NCBI GenBank assembly: GCA_050018415.1
Contig: JBEKAB010000001.1
Span: forward strand, 186,001 to 250,000
From: UBA1161 sp002311745
GTDB taxonomy: Bacteria > Planctomycetota > Phycisphaerae > Tepidisphaerales > Tepidisphaeraceae
DNA length: 64,000 nt
Reading direction: 5' to 3'
Under the pieces are notes generated by a model, which was not told the origin of the DNA, ran no database searches, and worked only from the letters and a program-made list of their open reading frames with translations. A program made the translations under genes and the position numbers. Shown here in pieces: positions 55,461 through 63,947 of the stretch (position 1 is the stretch's first letter; each line of letters opens with the position of its first letter).

Positions 55461-56114
55461 ATGGCAAAGACCAAAGAGCAATATTTGAAACAGATCTGTG
55501 ATGCCGGTGTGGTGGCGGTGATCCGCGCCCATTCCAAGGATCAGCTTGTGGGATTGACCGAGGCCCTTCTGGCCGGGGGCGTCAGCGGCATCGAGGTCAC
55601 CACCAGCACGCCCAAGGCGATCGCGGGAATCGAGATGCTGGCCGACCGGTTCGGGGACAGCGCCGTCATTGGCGTGGGGACGGTGATCGATCCGGCCACG
55701 GCGCGCGACGCCATCGCCGCGGGGGCTCAGTTCGTCGTCTCACCGGTGTTGGACGAGCAGATCATCGCCCTGACCCGCCGCTACGGGAAGGTCATCATTC
55801 CCGGCGCCTTCACGCCCACGGAGATTTTGCGTGCCTGGACGGCCGGGGCAGACGTGGTGAAGGTCTTTCCCTCCACGGTCCTGGGGCCGGGATATTTCAA
55901 GGACATCCTCGCCCCCCTGCCGCAGCTTCGCCTCACGCCCACCGGCGGTGTGGACCTGAAAAACGCGGCCGACTGGATCAAGGCCGGCGCGGTCTTCGTC
56001 GGGGTCGGTTCATCTCTTGTAACCAAGGATGCCCTGGCGAAAAACGACTGGCCGGCGGTGACGGCCAACGCCAAGGCGTTCGTCGAGGCGATCCGCAACG
56101 CCCGAGCCAAATAG
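55461..56114 (+). CDS. eda: KDPG/KHG aldolase
   Basis: This 217-aa aldolase splits 2-keto-3-deoxy-6-phosphogluconate, the end step of uronate and gluconate catabolism. V-V-A-V-I-R near 16, G-I-E-V-T-T near 40, G-A-Q-F-V-V-S-P near 89 and the Schiff-base Lys in D-V-V-K-V-F-P near 134 are visible. The C-terminal T-P-T-G-G-V binds phosphate. With GH28 and GH88 it fits a uronate degradation route. Confidence 0.9.
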   Translation: MAKTKEQYLKQICDAGVVAVIRAHSKDQLVGLTEALLAGGVSGIEVTTSTPKAIAGIEMLADRFGDSAVIGVGTVIDPATARDAIAAGAQFVVSPVLDEQIIALTRRYGKVIIPGAFTPTEILRAWTAGADVVKVFPSTVLGPGYFKDILAPLPQLRLTPTGGVDLKNAADWIKAGAVFVGVGSSLVTKDALAKNDWPAVTANAKAFVEAIRNARAK

Positions 56115-56343
56115 CACCCTTAACGAGCACAACGTAAAGGCGGAGTTTGTCGGCGATGCCGACTGCTCTGCGTTTGCCACTATCCCCGGCACCAAAGGGC
56201 TGCGCCGCAGGGCGCGGACCACACATGCTCCGTTTTTTCTATGAGACGGAAGCTAATCAAGTCGATGGCGCGCTGGGGGACACGAAGAGTTCCACGCCCC
56301 TTTGCCAGAGTTGCCTTTTTGAACCTGTTGGTTTCGAGGAGAA

Positions 56344-59300
56344 ATGCGTATGTTGTTGCAGCATTCAAAACGTTGGGGTGCAGTCTCGGCCCGCTCCTCG
56401 CAGCAACGGTTGCGAAAGGCCGCGATTGAAGCGCTGGAGGATCGCGTGTTTCTCAGCGTCGCCAATCCCGCTTTCCTGCTCAATGCGCCGGCGTACGTGC
56501 GCTACGCGGATCAGGCGTCCCAGCTCGCGCCCAATGACTCGCCGATCACATCCGAACCCACAGAAACCCAAGCGCAGACACCGGCGCAGACGACGGTAAG
56601 TGGCGATTCCGCATCGACGCCACTGACCAACGCTTCCGTGGCTCCAAGCACCGTCCCGGCTACCCAGGCCACAGCGCCAGCGACCCAGAGCAGCGCGGCA
56701 ACGAATTTGCCGGGCTTGGCTTACTTGGCGCCGGCGTCGAGCCCCGCCCTGCCGACGGGCATGAATACGTTCAACCCGACGCTCAGCGCGCAGGCGCCTT
56801 CCACCGCCGCTCCCGTCATCGCCGCGGCCAACAGCGCGGCCGGTCCGGATCAAAGCCTGGCGTTGACCGGGGCTCAGTTCACCAGTTATTCCGACGCCAG
56901 CGCCTACGCGGATACGCGCTTCATCGTGTACGGGCAGACCCATGCCAACAACGGCACGCTCACCGATGCGGCCATCCAGGACCTTGGCGCCTATGGCGCG
57001 ACGGTCACGATCGACGCCTCCGAGCCCGCCAACTCCATGTATCTTCTGTGGGCGGTGAACAGCCAGGGCATCAGCGCACCCATCGCCATCAATCAGACCA
57101 CCGCCTGGTGGATGGGCGGGATCGGCCAAACCCTGCAGACAGCCCAAGGGCAAACCACCGTCTCGACATCGGTTGGGCAGACCATCTCGGTCTACGGCAG
57201 AAATTTGTCCAACGGGACGGCTACGCCGCAGTCGTGGGTGTATTTGCAGCCAACGGATGGCAGCGCCGGCCAATGGGCGACGGTGACGTCGGTCAATCCG
57301 TACAAGGTGGATTTCACCGCCGCCGCGCCGGGGACGTATCAGGTATGGATCAACAACGGCCTGGGCGGCCAATACGGCTGGTCGGAGGTGACACAAAGCG
57401 GCACGCCGGTTCTCCTGCACGTCGCCGCGTCCGCCCCGACCTGGTCAGGCGCAACCATCAACGTGAAAAACTACGGTGCCAAGGGCGATGGGGTTGCGGA
57501 TGACGGCAAGGCGATTCTTAGCGCCATCGCCGCTCTGAGTTGGAATTCCGGCCAAACGCTCTATTTCCCGGCCGGGACCTATTTGGTCAGCGGCGGCGAG
57601 CAGTTGGCGCTTCCCTCCGGCATCCGCGTCCTGGGCGATGGGCCGGACAAATCAAAGATCGTGTTTACCGGCCCTGTCGCGTCCAGCGATCAGCCGTTTG
57701 AATTCGGATGGCACGACAACAACGCGGTCAACGTCGAGGTCAACGCCTTGACGCTCCAATATACAGGCCCAACGACTTCTTCGGAGCCCCTGGTGCTGGC
57801 CAATTCGGGCTCGAATATCACGATCAAGAACGTGAATCTCCTGGCGCAGAATCTTTGTCCCTTGGCTTGGCAATGGTCCAGCAATCTGACGCTCCAGAAC
57901 AGCCAGGTGCAAGGCACGGACATCAACGCTCTAGCGACTCACGATGAGTTCATCAATAACGTCCAATTCTACGAACGATATGGAGCGGCATCCGCGATCG
58001 AATTGTGGGCCACGCACAACGTGAGCATCACCAATTGCACCGTGCGCGACTATGACGATTCGGTAACAGCGGACAATTCCGGATCGGGCCAGGGCCGGTT
58101 CCTTGAATACAACCTGATATGGGGACCGATCGACAATCAGTACGTCGCCAACAACACGACCATCAATCTGGCATCGCCGTTTGCCGGCAATTACGGCGAG
58201 CAAATCAATATCGAAGGCCGGTGGCAGGCGGCCTTCGGCACTCCATCGGCGGTGACGAGCAACACCCTGACCATCGCCCCCAATTCCGCCGGCGGCGGCT
58301 CCTTTGCCGTTGGCGACGATGTTGTCGTCACCGATGGCGCGGGGCTGGGCCAAATGCGAACCGTGACGGCCGTCACCCTGAATCATGGCCCCGACGGTTC
58401 GGTATCGTCCGCCACGCTGACGCTGGACAAGCCCTGGAACGTCCTGCCCGACACCACGACCAGCCACGTCATGGTCGGCGCCTCGGCATCCAACTCCGTG
58501 TTTTATCAAAACACCTTGTCCGACCAGGCCGGTCCCAACGGTGCCGCGCACCTCGATGCCGCTTGCGCCTTTTTGATCTACTGTGGCGGATACGGCGTGG
58601 TCTTCGACTCCAACACCGCCAAGAATCTCAATGGCGGCGCGAGCGCCATGAGCGTTGACACGTGCAACCCGGCTTACTTCAACGAAATCATCAACAACAA
58701 TTTCCAACAGATCCTGCGCGGCGCACTGGGCCCGGCGGGCTTCTACGGTGCCGGCTCGCAGGATCCCAACAACATCGGGACGATCGTTCGCGATAACATG
58801 ATCACCTCCGGCGGGCTGGGCTGGGACCTCGCCCAATCACCCCTGGGGCCGGTGGTCCTGATGGTCATGGAACACAACGGCATCACCGCGCCGGTGCCGA
58901 TGAAAGTAGCCAATGGCCCCGACGTCCTGATCCGCAATAATACGTTCACCGCGCCCGGCGGCGGCGCAGCGCCCATCTTGGGCGCCTCAACCAACGTCGC
59001 GGCGCCCACGGCCTTGCTGTTGGACGCCAACTCATCCGCCACGGTCCGCCTGCGCAACAACGCGTACGTCGGCTTTGCGCCGCAGAACATCTATGGCAGC
59101 TCATCACCGACCACGTCCTCGGCCGCTACGACTTTGGCGGCGCCATACCATGTGCTCCTGGCCACCGTGACCGCCGGCTCCAGCACCCAGATCGCCCTGC
59201 CGCTTTGGAACGACGGCACCTCCGCCATCACCTGGGCCGGCTCGACCGATGCCCCATGGCTGACGCTGCAAAGTTCCAGCGGAAACATCGCCGATGAAAA

Positions 59301-59439
59301 TAGCCCCGCCTCGGCGATCCTCATCGCCAATGCCGCGGACTTGAGCCCCGGCAACTATTCCGCAACGGTGACGTTGACCTATGCCGCCAACAACCGCCGG
59401 CTCACCAAGTCGTTTCACGTGCAATTGACCGTGCCATGA
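56344..59439 (+). CDS. LEDRVFLS secreted pectate-lyase-fold protein with BACON-like end
   Basis: This 1031-aa protein opens with a basic N-terminus and the planctomycete signature A-L-E-D-R-V-F-L-S (about 31-39). A Ser/Thr/Ala/Pro-rich linker (about 50-175) follows. Then comes an Ig-like region and a Pectate_lyase_3-type beta-helix from about residue 372 (V-K-N-Y-G-A-K-G-D-G-V-A-D-D). The last 90 residues resemble a BACON/viral-A-type domain (W-L-T-L-Q-S-S-S-G). GAGGAG precedes the start. Probably an exported polysaccharide-binding or -degrading enzyme. Confidence 0.8.
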   Translation: MRMLLQHSKRWGAVSARSSQQRLRKAAIEALEDRVFLSVANPAFLLNAPAYVRYADQASQLAPNDSPITSEPTETQAQTPAQTTVSGDSASTPLTNASVAPSTVPATQATAPATQSSAATNLPGLAYLAPASSPALPTGMNTFNPTLSAQAPSTAAPVIAAANSAAGPDQSLALTGAQFTSYSDASAYADTRFIVYGQTHANNGTLTDAAIQDLGAYGATVTIDASEPANSMYLLWAVNSQGISAPIAINQTTAWWMGGIGQTLQTAQGQTTVSTSVGQTISVYGRNLSNGTATPQSWVYLQPTDGSAGQWATVTSVNPYKVDFTAAAPGTYQVWINNGLGGQYGWSEVTQSGTPVLLHVAASAPTWSGATINVKNYGAKGDGVADDGKAILSAIAALSWNSGQTLYFPAGTYLVSGGEQLALPSGIRVLGDGPDKSKIVFTGPVASSDQPFEFGWHDNNAVNVEVNALTLQYTGPTTSSEPLVLANSGSNITIKNVNLLAQNLCPLAWQWSSNLTLQNSQVQGTDINALATHDEFINNVQFYERYGAASAIELWATHNVSITNCTVRDYDDSVTADNSGSGQGRFLEYNLIWGPIDNQYVANNTTINLASPFAGNYGEQINIEGRWQAAFGTPSAVTSNTLTIAPNSAGGGSFAVGDDVVVTDGAGLGQMRTVTAVTLNHGPDGSVSSATLTLDKPWNVLPDTTTSHVMVGASASNSVFYQNTLSDQAGPNGAAHLDAACAFLIYCGGYGVVFDSNTAKNLNGGASAMSVDTCNPAYFNEIINNNFQQILRGALGPAGFYGAGSQDPNNIGTIVRDNMITSGGLGWDLAQSPLGPVVLMVMEHNGITAPVPMKVANGPDVLIRNNTFTAPGGGAAPILGASTNVAAPTALLLDANSSATVRLRNNAYVGFAPQNIYGSSSPTTSSAATTLAAPYHVLLATVTAGSSTQIALPLWNDGTSAITWAGSTDAPWLTLQSSSGNIADENSPASAILIANAADLSPGNYSATVTLTYAANNRRLTKSFHVQLTVP

Positions 59440-59491
59440 AACGTGCCGGTTTTCTCTTGCCGCCGCGCCGCCGCGGCCGATAATTGCATCC

Positions 59492-60151
59492 ATGGATGTG
59501 ATCATTGTCGGAGCCGGCGGACACGGACGCGTCGTGCTGGACATCCTCCGCGCCGCCGGCGGGCACAACCCGGTCGGCTTCATCGACGCCGATCCCCAGC
59601 TTGCCGGGCAAGAGATCGGCGGCATTCCCGTCCTGGGCCAGGCCAACCTGCTGCCCAAGCTCAAGAGCCAGAAAGTCAAAGGCGCCATCGTCGCCATTGG
59701 CGACAATCACGCCCGCCGCAGCTACGCCAAAAAATTGGCCGGCCAGGGATTCGAACTGATTAATGCCATTCATCCGCGCAGCGTGGTGTCACCGACGGCG
59801 CGGCTGGGAACCGACCTCGTGGTCGCGGCCGGGGCCGTCGTCGGCACCGATGCGATCATCGGCAGTGACACCATCATCAACACCTGCGCCGTCATCGATC
59901 ACGAATGCGAGATCGGCCAGGCCGTGCACGTCTGCCCATCCGCGGCCCTTGCCGGACGCGTGCGCGTCGGCGATGAAGCATTCATCGGGCTGGGATGCAA
60001 TATCATTCAGTGCCTAACCATCGGCGCCCATGCGGTGATCGGCGCCGGGGCGGTGGTGATTCGGGACGTGCCCGATGGAGTCACGGTGGTGGGCGTGCCC
60101 GCCAGAGTCATTCCCACGCGAACCGGACCGGCTCAACCCGCCTCCATCTGA
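59492..60151 (+). CDS. NeuD/PglD-family sugar O-acetyltransferase
   Basis: This 219-aa protein has an N-terminal nucleotide-sugar-binding half beginning I-I-V-G-A-G-G-H-G-R-V-V-L and a C-terminal left-handed beta-helix of hexapeptides. H-E-C-E-I-G near 131 holds the likely catalytic His. Such enzymes acetylate sialic acid or bacillosamine-type sugars. Nearby GT11-like gene suggests surface glycan assembly. GATAAT lies 7 nt before the start. Confidence 0.85.
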   Translation: MDVIIVGAGGHGRVVLDILRAAGGHNPVGFIDADPQLAGQEIGGIPVLGQANLLPKLKSQKVKGAIVAIGDNHARRSYAKKLAGQGFELINAIHPRSVVSPTARLGTDLVVAAGAVVGTDAIIGSDTIINTCAVIDHECEIGQAVHVCPSAALAGRVRVGDEAFIGLGCNIIQCLTIGAHAVIGAGAVVIRDVPDGVTVVGVPARVIPTRTGPAQPASI

Positions 60152-60228
60152 TTATTCTCCAAATCCTTGCGCTCTTTAATTGATCGCTTCATCAGGCTGA
60201 TCTAGAATAGGCCAACAGGGAGCGCGCC

Positions 60229-60411
60229 ATGAGTGCCGTCTACAACCCCGAGTCCGACCTGATTGCCCAGATCGAACAACTGGAGTTGGAAGCCCGCGAG
60301 ACTCACCGCAAGGTGGAACACACCCGCTCTCAGGAGGACCGCCGCGTGCTCAACCGACAGTTGAAGGAACTGAAGGACAAGATCGAGTTTCTGCGCCAGC
60401 GCCTGCCGTAG
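60229..60411 (+). CDS. 60-aa coiled-coil protein, unknown function
   Basis: This is almost one continuous heptad-rich helix: I-E-Q-L-E-L-E-A-R, H-R-K-V-E-H-T-R and L-K-D-K-I-E-F-L-R. A GGGAG Shine-Dalgarno and TAGAAT box upstream support expression. It could be a scaffold or a small regulator. Confidence 0.6.
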   Translation: MSAVYNPESDLIAQIEQLELEARETHRKVEHTRSQEDRRVLNRQLKELKDKIEFLRQRLP

Positions 60412-60422
60412 CCGCCCCGCCA

Positions 60423-61892
60423 TCACGCCCCGCGATGTGCCGCTTCATCTCCGCTTTTTTGCCGCGACAATTCCGCTATGACTTGCCGCAGGGGCTTGGC
60501 CAGTTCCCGGTGCAGCAGCGGCGCGCTGTTCCACGGATGGAACGGGATCAGGCGCTTCAGATGCAGATGCGGCCGGCAAAAAACCCGCGCCCGATCGTTG
60601 AGCATCGCCGCGGCGAAGGAAAAAGAACTGTTGGAAATGGCCAGAACGTCGCATTGGCACAACAGGTAAAAATCCGGGTAAAAGGGCGCCTGCGGCAAAT
60701 GCAGACCCAAACCCTCCGCCGTGAGCGGACCAAACTCCCGGAAATCGCCCAGAATCTTCTGCGGCTCATCCGACGCCACCAGCAGCACCGGATTGTGCAG
60801 GCTCGGCCAGATCTCATGCAGAAAACTCACGTACCACTGGGTGGGCGCGATGAACCAAGGGCCGCCGCCGAAATCGCCTCGGCGGATGTGCAGCGCCACC
60901 AGCGTGTTGCCGCCCTTTCGCAGCTGCTCCACCGCCTGCTTCAGCGGCCGCTCGATCTCCTCGACCGGCCGCAGTAGCGAGCGGAAAAAATCGCGAAACG
61001 GCGCGTAATGCGCCGTGTCAAAGTGAAAATATCCCAGCAGATCGAGGCTCCGTGGCCGCTGCTCCATCAGCCACTTCGGGAAAACGTCCTCCTCAATCTC
61101 GCGTCCTTCCACGCACCGCGGCAAGTGACCGATCGTCGGCGCATCCTTGTGCCCAAAAAGTTCTTGCCCGATCCACGGCGAGCTCTGCACCTCCATCCCG
61201 TGATGACGGGCCACAATCCGCAAAAACGCGTACTGAAACACCTGGTTGGCAAATCGCCCGTTTTCTCCCAAGCTCGAGCAGGCCACCACGCCCGGCCCCG
61301 GCAAATCCGCGCCGGCCTGGGCGGCCACCGGCTGCGGCAGTGCCGCCAGGAACTGCGCCGCCTGATACGTTTCATCCGCCGGCAAAATCTCTCCCTGCGG
61401 CCGCATGCTCCCGCCCACCAGCCGAAACAAGCGGTACCCAAACGGCACCAAAAACGCATACACCTCACGCAGCGTGATCCCCGCCGTTTGAAAATCCTTG
61501 CCGTAATCGAATTGGATCAGGTCAATGCATTGCCGCCGAAGCAGATCGACGCCCCCGCGCAGGATTTCCAATTCCTGCCCCTGCGCCTCCAGCCGCAGCA
61601 ACCTCAGTTGCGCGATGCCGCGCTGGCCGCAATAGTCATCAATCGACGGCTCAAATCCAAACTTCCAACCCGACGCCGCCGACCACGCTATTGTCCTGCC
61701 CGCGTGCACGACGACGCGGCCGGCGGCCATCGGCTCCGCCAGCGCCCGCCTCACCCGCTGATCGCAGGAATCATTGGCCGTAATCACATGCAGGCTCAAA
61801 TCGCCGCGCCGCAGCAGCAGATCCGCCGCCCAGTCCGCCCCGCCGCCGACCACCGCCAGCGCCACGTCCCGTTGTTGTGCATCACTCGTCAT
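60423..61892 (-). CDS. FkbM-remnant / GT11 (alpha-1,2-fucosyltransferase-like) fusion
   Basis: This 489-aa protein appears to be two joined parts. Residues about 1-180 resemble the C-terminal part of FkbM-type methyltransferases, with L-R-L-E-A-Q-G-Q-E-L-E-I-L-R-G-G, but the SAM glycine loop is degenerate or missing. Residues about 205-480 resemble GT11 family members: G-R-F-A-N-Q-V-F-Q-Y-A, then H-I-R-R-G-D-F and I-S-N-S-S-F-S-F-A-A-A. The GT half is likely active on a GDP-sugar. It is convergent with the coiled-coil gene and lies beside NeuD. Confidence 0.7.
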   Translation of the reverse strand: MTSDAQQRDVALAVVGGGADWAADLLLRRGDLSLHVITANDSCDQRVRRALAEPMAAGRVVVHAGRTIAWSAASGWKFGFEPSIDDYCGQRGIAQLRLLRLEAQGQELEILRGGVDLLRRQCIDLIQFDYGKDFQTAGITLREVYAFLVPFGYRLFRLVGGSMRPQGEILPADETYQAAQFLAALPQPVAAQAGADLPGPGVVACSSLGENGRFANQVFQYAFLRIVARHHGMEVQSSPWIGQELFGHKDAPTIGHLPRCVEGREIEEDVFPKWLMEQRPRSLDLLGYFHFDTAHYAPFRDFFRSLLRPVEEIERPLKQAVEQLRKGGNTLVALHIRRGDFGGGPWFIAPTQWYVSFLHEIWPSLHNPVLLVASDEPQKILGDFREFGPLTAEGLGLHLPQAPFYPDFYLLCQCDVLAISNSSFSFAAAMLNDRARVFCRPHLHLKRLIPFHPWNSAPLLHRELAKPLRQVIAELSRQKSGDEAAHRGA

Positions 61893-61954
61893 TGGCCATG
61901 GTCATAATAACACCCGCCCAGCGCATTTTTAGCCGGCGGGCGTGCCCGCCGTGA

Positions 61955-61960
61955 TAAAAT
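61955..61960 (+). promoter_or_regulatory. TAAAAT -10-like box, 6 nt before GTG start
   Basis: TAAAAT, then AGACTC, then GTG 61967. It matches the leaderless arrangement seen at other genes. The GGCGGGCGTGCCCGCC palindrome just upstream may be a terminator or operator. Confidence 0.45.
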
Positions 61961-61966
61961 AGACTC

Positions 61967-62215
61967 GTGACCCAGCCTCCCAAGCTCGACTACCAAACGC
62001 CTGAGAACTCTCCAACCCCATCAGGCCCGAAATATCCGTACCTGAACACGATGGTGGCCGTGCTGTATTTCGCGGTTGGCCTGCTATCCCTGGCGGGCGC
62101 CGCAGTCGCGGTCAGCCGCGTTCTGGTCGCCGCCGCCGTGGCATGCCTGGCCGTTTCCGCAGCCGGATTCTGGCTGGGCTCTCAGGCCTTGAAGGGCAAA
62201 TTATATGGCTGGTAG
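61967..62215 (+). CDS. Small two-helix membrane protein, unknown function
   Basis: This 82-aa protein has a Pro-rich cytoplasmic N-terminus and two hydrophobic helices (about 28-47 and 50-70), joined by a short basic turn, with a Lys-rich C-terminus. No family recognised. Confidence 0.6.
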   Translation: MTQPPKLDYQTPENSPTPSGPKYPYLNTMVAVLYFAVGLLSLAGAAVAVSRVLVAAAVACLAVSAAGFWLGSQALKGKLYGW

Positions 62216-62264
62216 AGGAGGTGCCCGATGCACGCCGCCCCCCAGCGGCGCGACGGGAACGCCG

Positions 62265-62573
62265 TCAAGCCGCCGGCTTCGCGCGGGTCAGCACCAGGCG
62301 GGCTCGATACCCCAGCGATCCTAGAATTCGCAGCAGCAGATCGGTCGAAACCCCCTGTAGATTGCGGTTGAGGATGGCAGTCACTCTTGTGCGCGACGCC
62401 CCGGCCGCCTTGGCGATTTGCGCATGCGTCATCCGCCGGTGATGGGCGATCGCAATCAGCTTCTCGCAAAGCGCGGTTTGAACCTCGATTTCCGCCCCGT
62501 CGGCCGGGGAAAGCCCGAGCACACGCTCCAAGTCCCGCATGTTGCGGGCAATTACAGCTTTAGTCGATTTCAT
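62265..62573 (-). CDS. XRE-type antitoxin (HigA-like)
   Basis: This 102-aa protein carries a helix-turn-helix (T-H-A-Q-I-A-K-A-A-G-A-S-R-T-R-V-T-A-I-L) in residues about 48-68. It overlaps the toxin gene by 14 bp and follows it, the toxin-first order of HigBA modules. It should neutralise the toxin and repress the operon. Confidence 0.8.
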   Translation of the reverse strand: MKSTKAVIARNMRDLERVLGLSPADGAEIEVQTALCEKLIAIAHHRRMTHAQIAKAAGASRTRVTAILNRNLQGVSTDLLLRILGSLGYRARLVLTRAKPAA

Positions 62574-62892
62574 CGAGCAACTCCCTTAGTCGCCGCCTGC
62601 CGATCTCGATTTCCTGCCGTGGTGTATTCTGCGATTTCTTGACGAACGCATGGAACACAAGAACGCCGCGGGCATCACGAAACCAATAAAACACTCGGTA
62701 TGCGCCGCTCGGATCGCGTATTCGCAGTTCCTCGGCGCCCCGTGCCACTTCGCTCATCGGCTTGCTCAGCGGCATCGTTAGCCGCAGCCCGGCTTGAAGT
62801 TGCCAGACGGCCTTTCCAATGCTCATTCGCACGGATTTGGGAAACTCTCGAATGGCTTCCCGAGCGCGAATGTGGAAGATCGCGGGCCGCAA
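62560..62892 (-). CDS. HigB/RelE-type toxin (Gp49-like)
   Basis: This 110-aa protein matches the phage-derived Gp49/HigB pattern: A-R-E-A-I-R-E-F-P, then L-R-I-R-D-P-S-G-A-Y-R-V-F-Y, then V-F-H-A-F-V-K-K-S-Q-N-T-P. Such toxins cleave ribosome-bound mRNA. A TTG start is required to reach the usual length. The next gene is the antitoxin. Confidence 0.82.
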   Translation of the reverse strand: MRPAIFHIRAREAIREFPKSVRMSIGKAVWQLQAGLRLTMPLSKPMSEVARGAEELRIRDPSGAYRVFYWFRDARGVLVFHAFVKKSQNTPRQEIEIGRRRLRELLDEID

Positions 62893-63107
62893 CGCCCTTG
62901 GATTGTCTCAAATCGGAGACTTTTGTCAAGACGGGCGTCGGTTGCCAGCGGTTGAAGGAGGTTATTGTTGATTTCTTGACCTCGCCGACGCCAACGGGCA
63001 AAACGATCAGCGATGACCCCCCTCATGCGTTCATCAGAACCAAAATGGTATGCCGAACATTCCGGCAATCTTCTTGCTTCGTCGGTGGGAAAGCGTACAA
63101 TATGATG
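62893..63107. other. Intergenic region upstream of a small RNA
   Basis: No gene seen. TTGCTT (63074-63079), 16 nt, then TACAAT (63096-63101) form a plausible rightward promoter for the RNA below. Leftward regulatory sequences of the toxin-antitoxin operon should also lie here. Confidence 0.4.
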
Positions 63108-63260
63108 TGAGTGGAGCTTTAAACAAGTCAGCTCCCGGCAGAATTTCAAAGTCCTCGGATGACTAAATAAGGGGTAGCTCGGCCAACGGCCGGGAGACCC
63201 GTTGACGAGTAAGCCGACGCAATTGAACACCGCTGGTGTTCGCTTTCGTCGGCTTTTTTT
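63108..63260 (+). ncRNA. Candidate structured small RNA or leader with terminator
   Basis: From a promoter at 63074-63101 the transcript would carry three hairpins. Stem 1 is GGAGCT/AGCTCC (63113-63135). Stem 2 nests CTCG/CGAG around AACGG/CCGTT (63178-63209). Stem 3 is AAGCCGACG/CGTCGGCTT with an inner GAACACC-GCT-GGTGTTC (63211-63255), followed by a T-run. No ORF of note lies inside. I could not match it to a known RNA family. Confidence 0.55.
63211..63260 (+). terminator. Intrinsic terminator
   Basis: A 9-bp outer stem and 7-bp inner stem are followed by TTTTTTT (63254-63260). It lies 37 nt before the next start codon, so it may act as an attenuator or simply end the small RNA. Confidence 0.8.
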
Positions 63261-63297
63261 GTTTCCGTGAAGCGTGGTTTCGCAAAGGAGATGTACC

Positions 63298-63531
63298 ATG
63301 TTGATGAGCGCCATTGCCTGGATTTTGTTGGGCGTCATCGCCGGATTTGTCGCCAGCAACATTGTGAGGGGACGAGTAGAACGCGCAAAAGGCCATGCGG
63401 TGACCTCCGATATCAAACAGGCCGGCGTGATCCCCAGGACGAACACAGTGACACCGACCGGCATGACGAGGGTCGCGCGGAGGAACGTTACGCAGAGGCG
63501 GGATCTCACCAACACCTGGAGCCAGCTATGA
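63298..63531 (+). CDS. GlsB/YeaQ-like small membrane protein, altered C-terminus
   Basis: This 77-aa protein starts like GlsB/YeaQ/YmgE stress membrane proteins (I-A-W-I-L-L-G-V-I-A-G-F-V-A-S) but has no second or third membrane helix. The C-terminal 50 residues are polar and basic (R-V-A-R-R-N-V-T-Q-R-R). AAGGAG precedes the ATG. It ends ATGA-overlapped with the next gene. It may be a truncated or fused copy. Confidence 0.6.
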   Translation: MLMSAIAWILLGVIAGFVASNIVRGRVERAKGHAVTSDIKQAGVIPRTNTVTPTGMTRVARRNVTQRRDLTNTWSQL

Positions 63532-63746
63532 GTATGCAACGCATTTTCGGAATCGTCCTGCTGGTGGTCGGAGTCATTTTGCTGATTGTCGGCAGGAACG
63601 CATCCCACTCGGCGGCAGACCAAATAAGCAATACCTTCACTGGGCGGTTCACCCACGAAACCGCCTGGTACATCTTCGGCGGCGGCGCGGCGGCCCTGTT
63701 CGGTCTGCTTCTGGTCCTGGTTGGCGGCCGTGGCAGGAACGCCTGA
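63528..63746 (+). CDS. DUF3185-family membrane protein
   Basis: This 72-aa protein matches DUF3185: R-I-F-G-I-V-L-L-V-V-G near the start, N-A-S-H-S-A-A-D-Q, F-T-G-R-F-T, and a second hydrophobic helix with G-L-L-L-V-L-V-G-G. It is translationally coupled to the GlsB-like gene by an ATGA overlap. Genes of this family often sit in stress-response clusters. Function unknown. Confidence 0.85.
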   Translation: MSMQRIFGIVLLVVGVILLIVGRNASHSAADQISNTFTGRFTHETAWYIFGGGAAALFGLLLVLVGGRGRNA

Positions 63747-63947
63747 CGGGGTTGGCTCCGCGTGCCCGGAGCGAAGATGCCAGCGCCTGCATGGTGAAAG
63801 GACGGTCAGCAACAACAAAAGCGACGGAACAAAACGGTTGGAACATTTTGAGTTGCCGGATTGATATTCGGCGACGCGGATTTTTGCGGAGCATTATGCC
63901 GACGCCGAAACATTTTCACGGCGACGGCGCCTTTAAAAGGACATCCT

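Noticed and set aside
63163..63260. Manganese (yybP-ykoY) riboswitch upstream of the GlsB-like gene
   Set aside because: GGGGTAGC resembles one conserved strand, but the closing AGACC partner and second conserved loop are absent.
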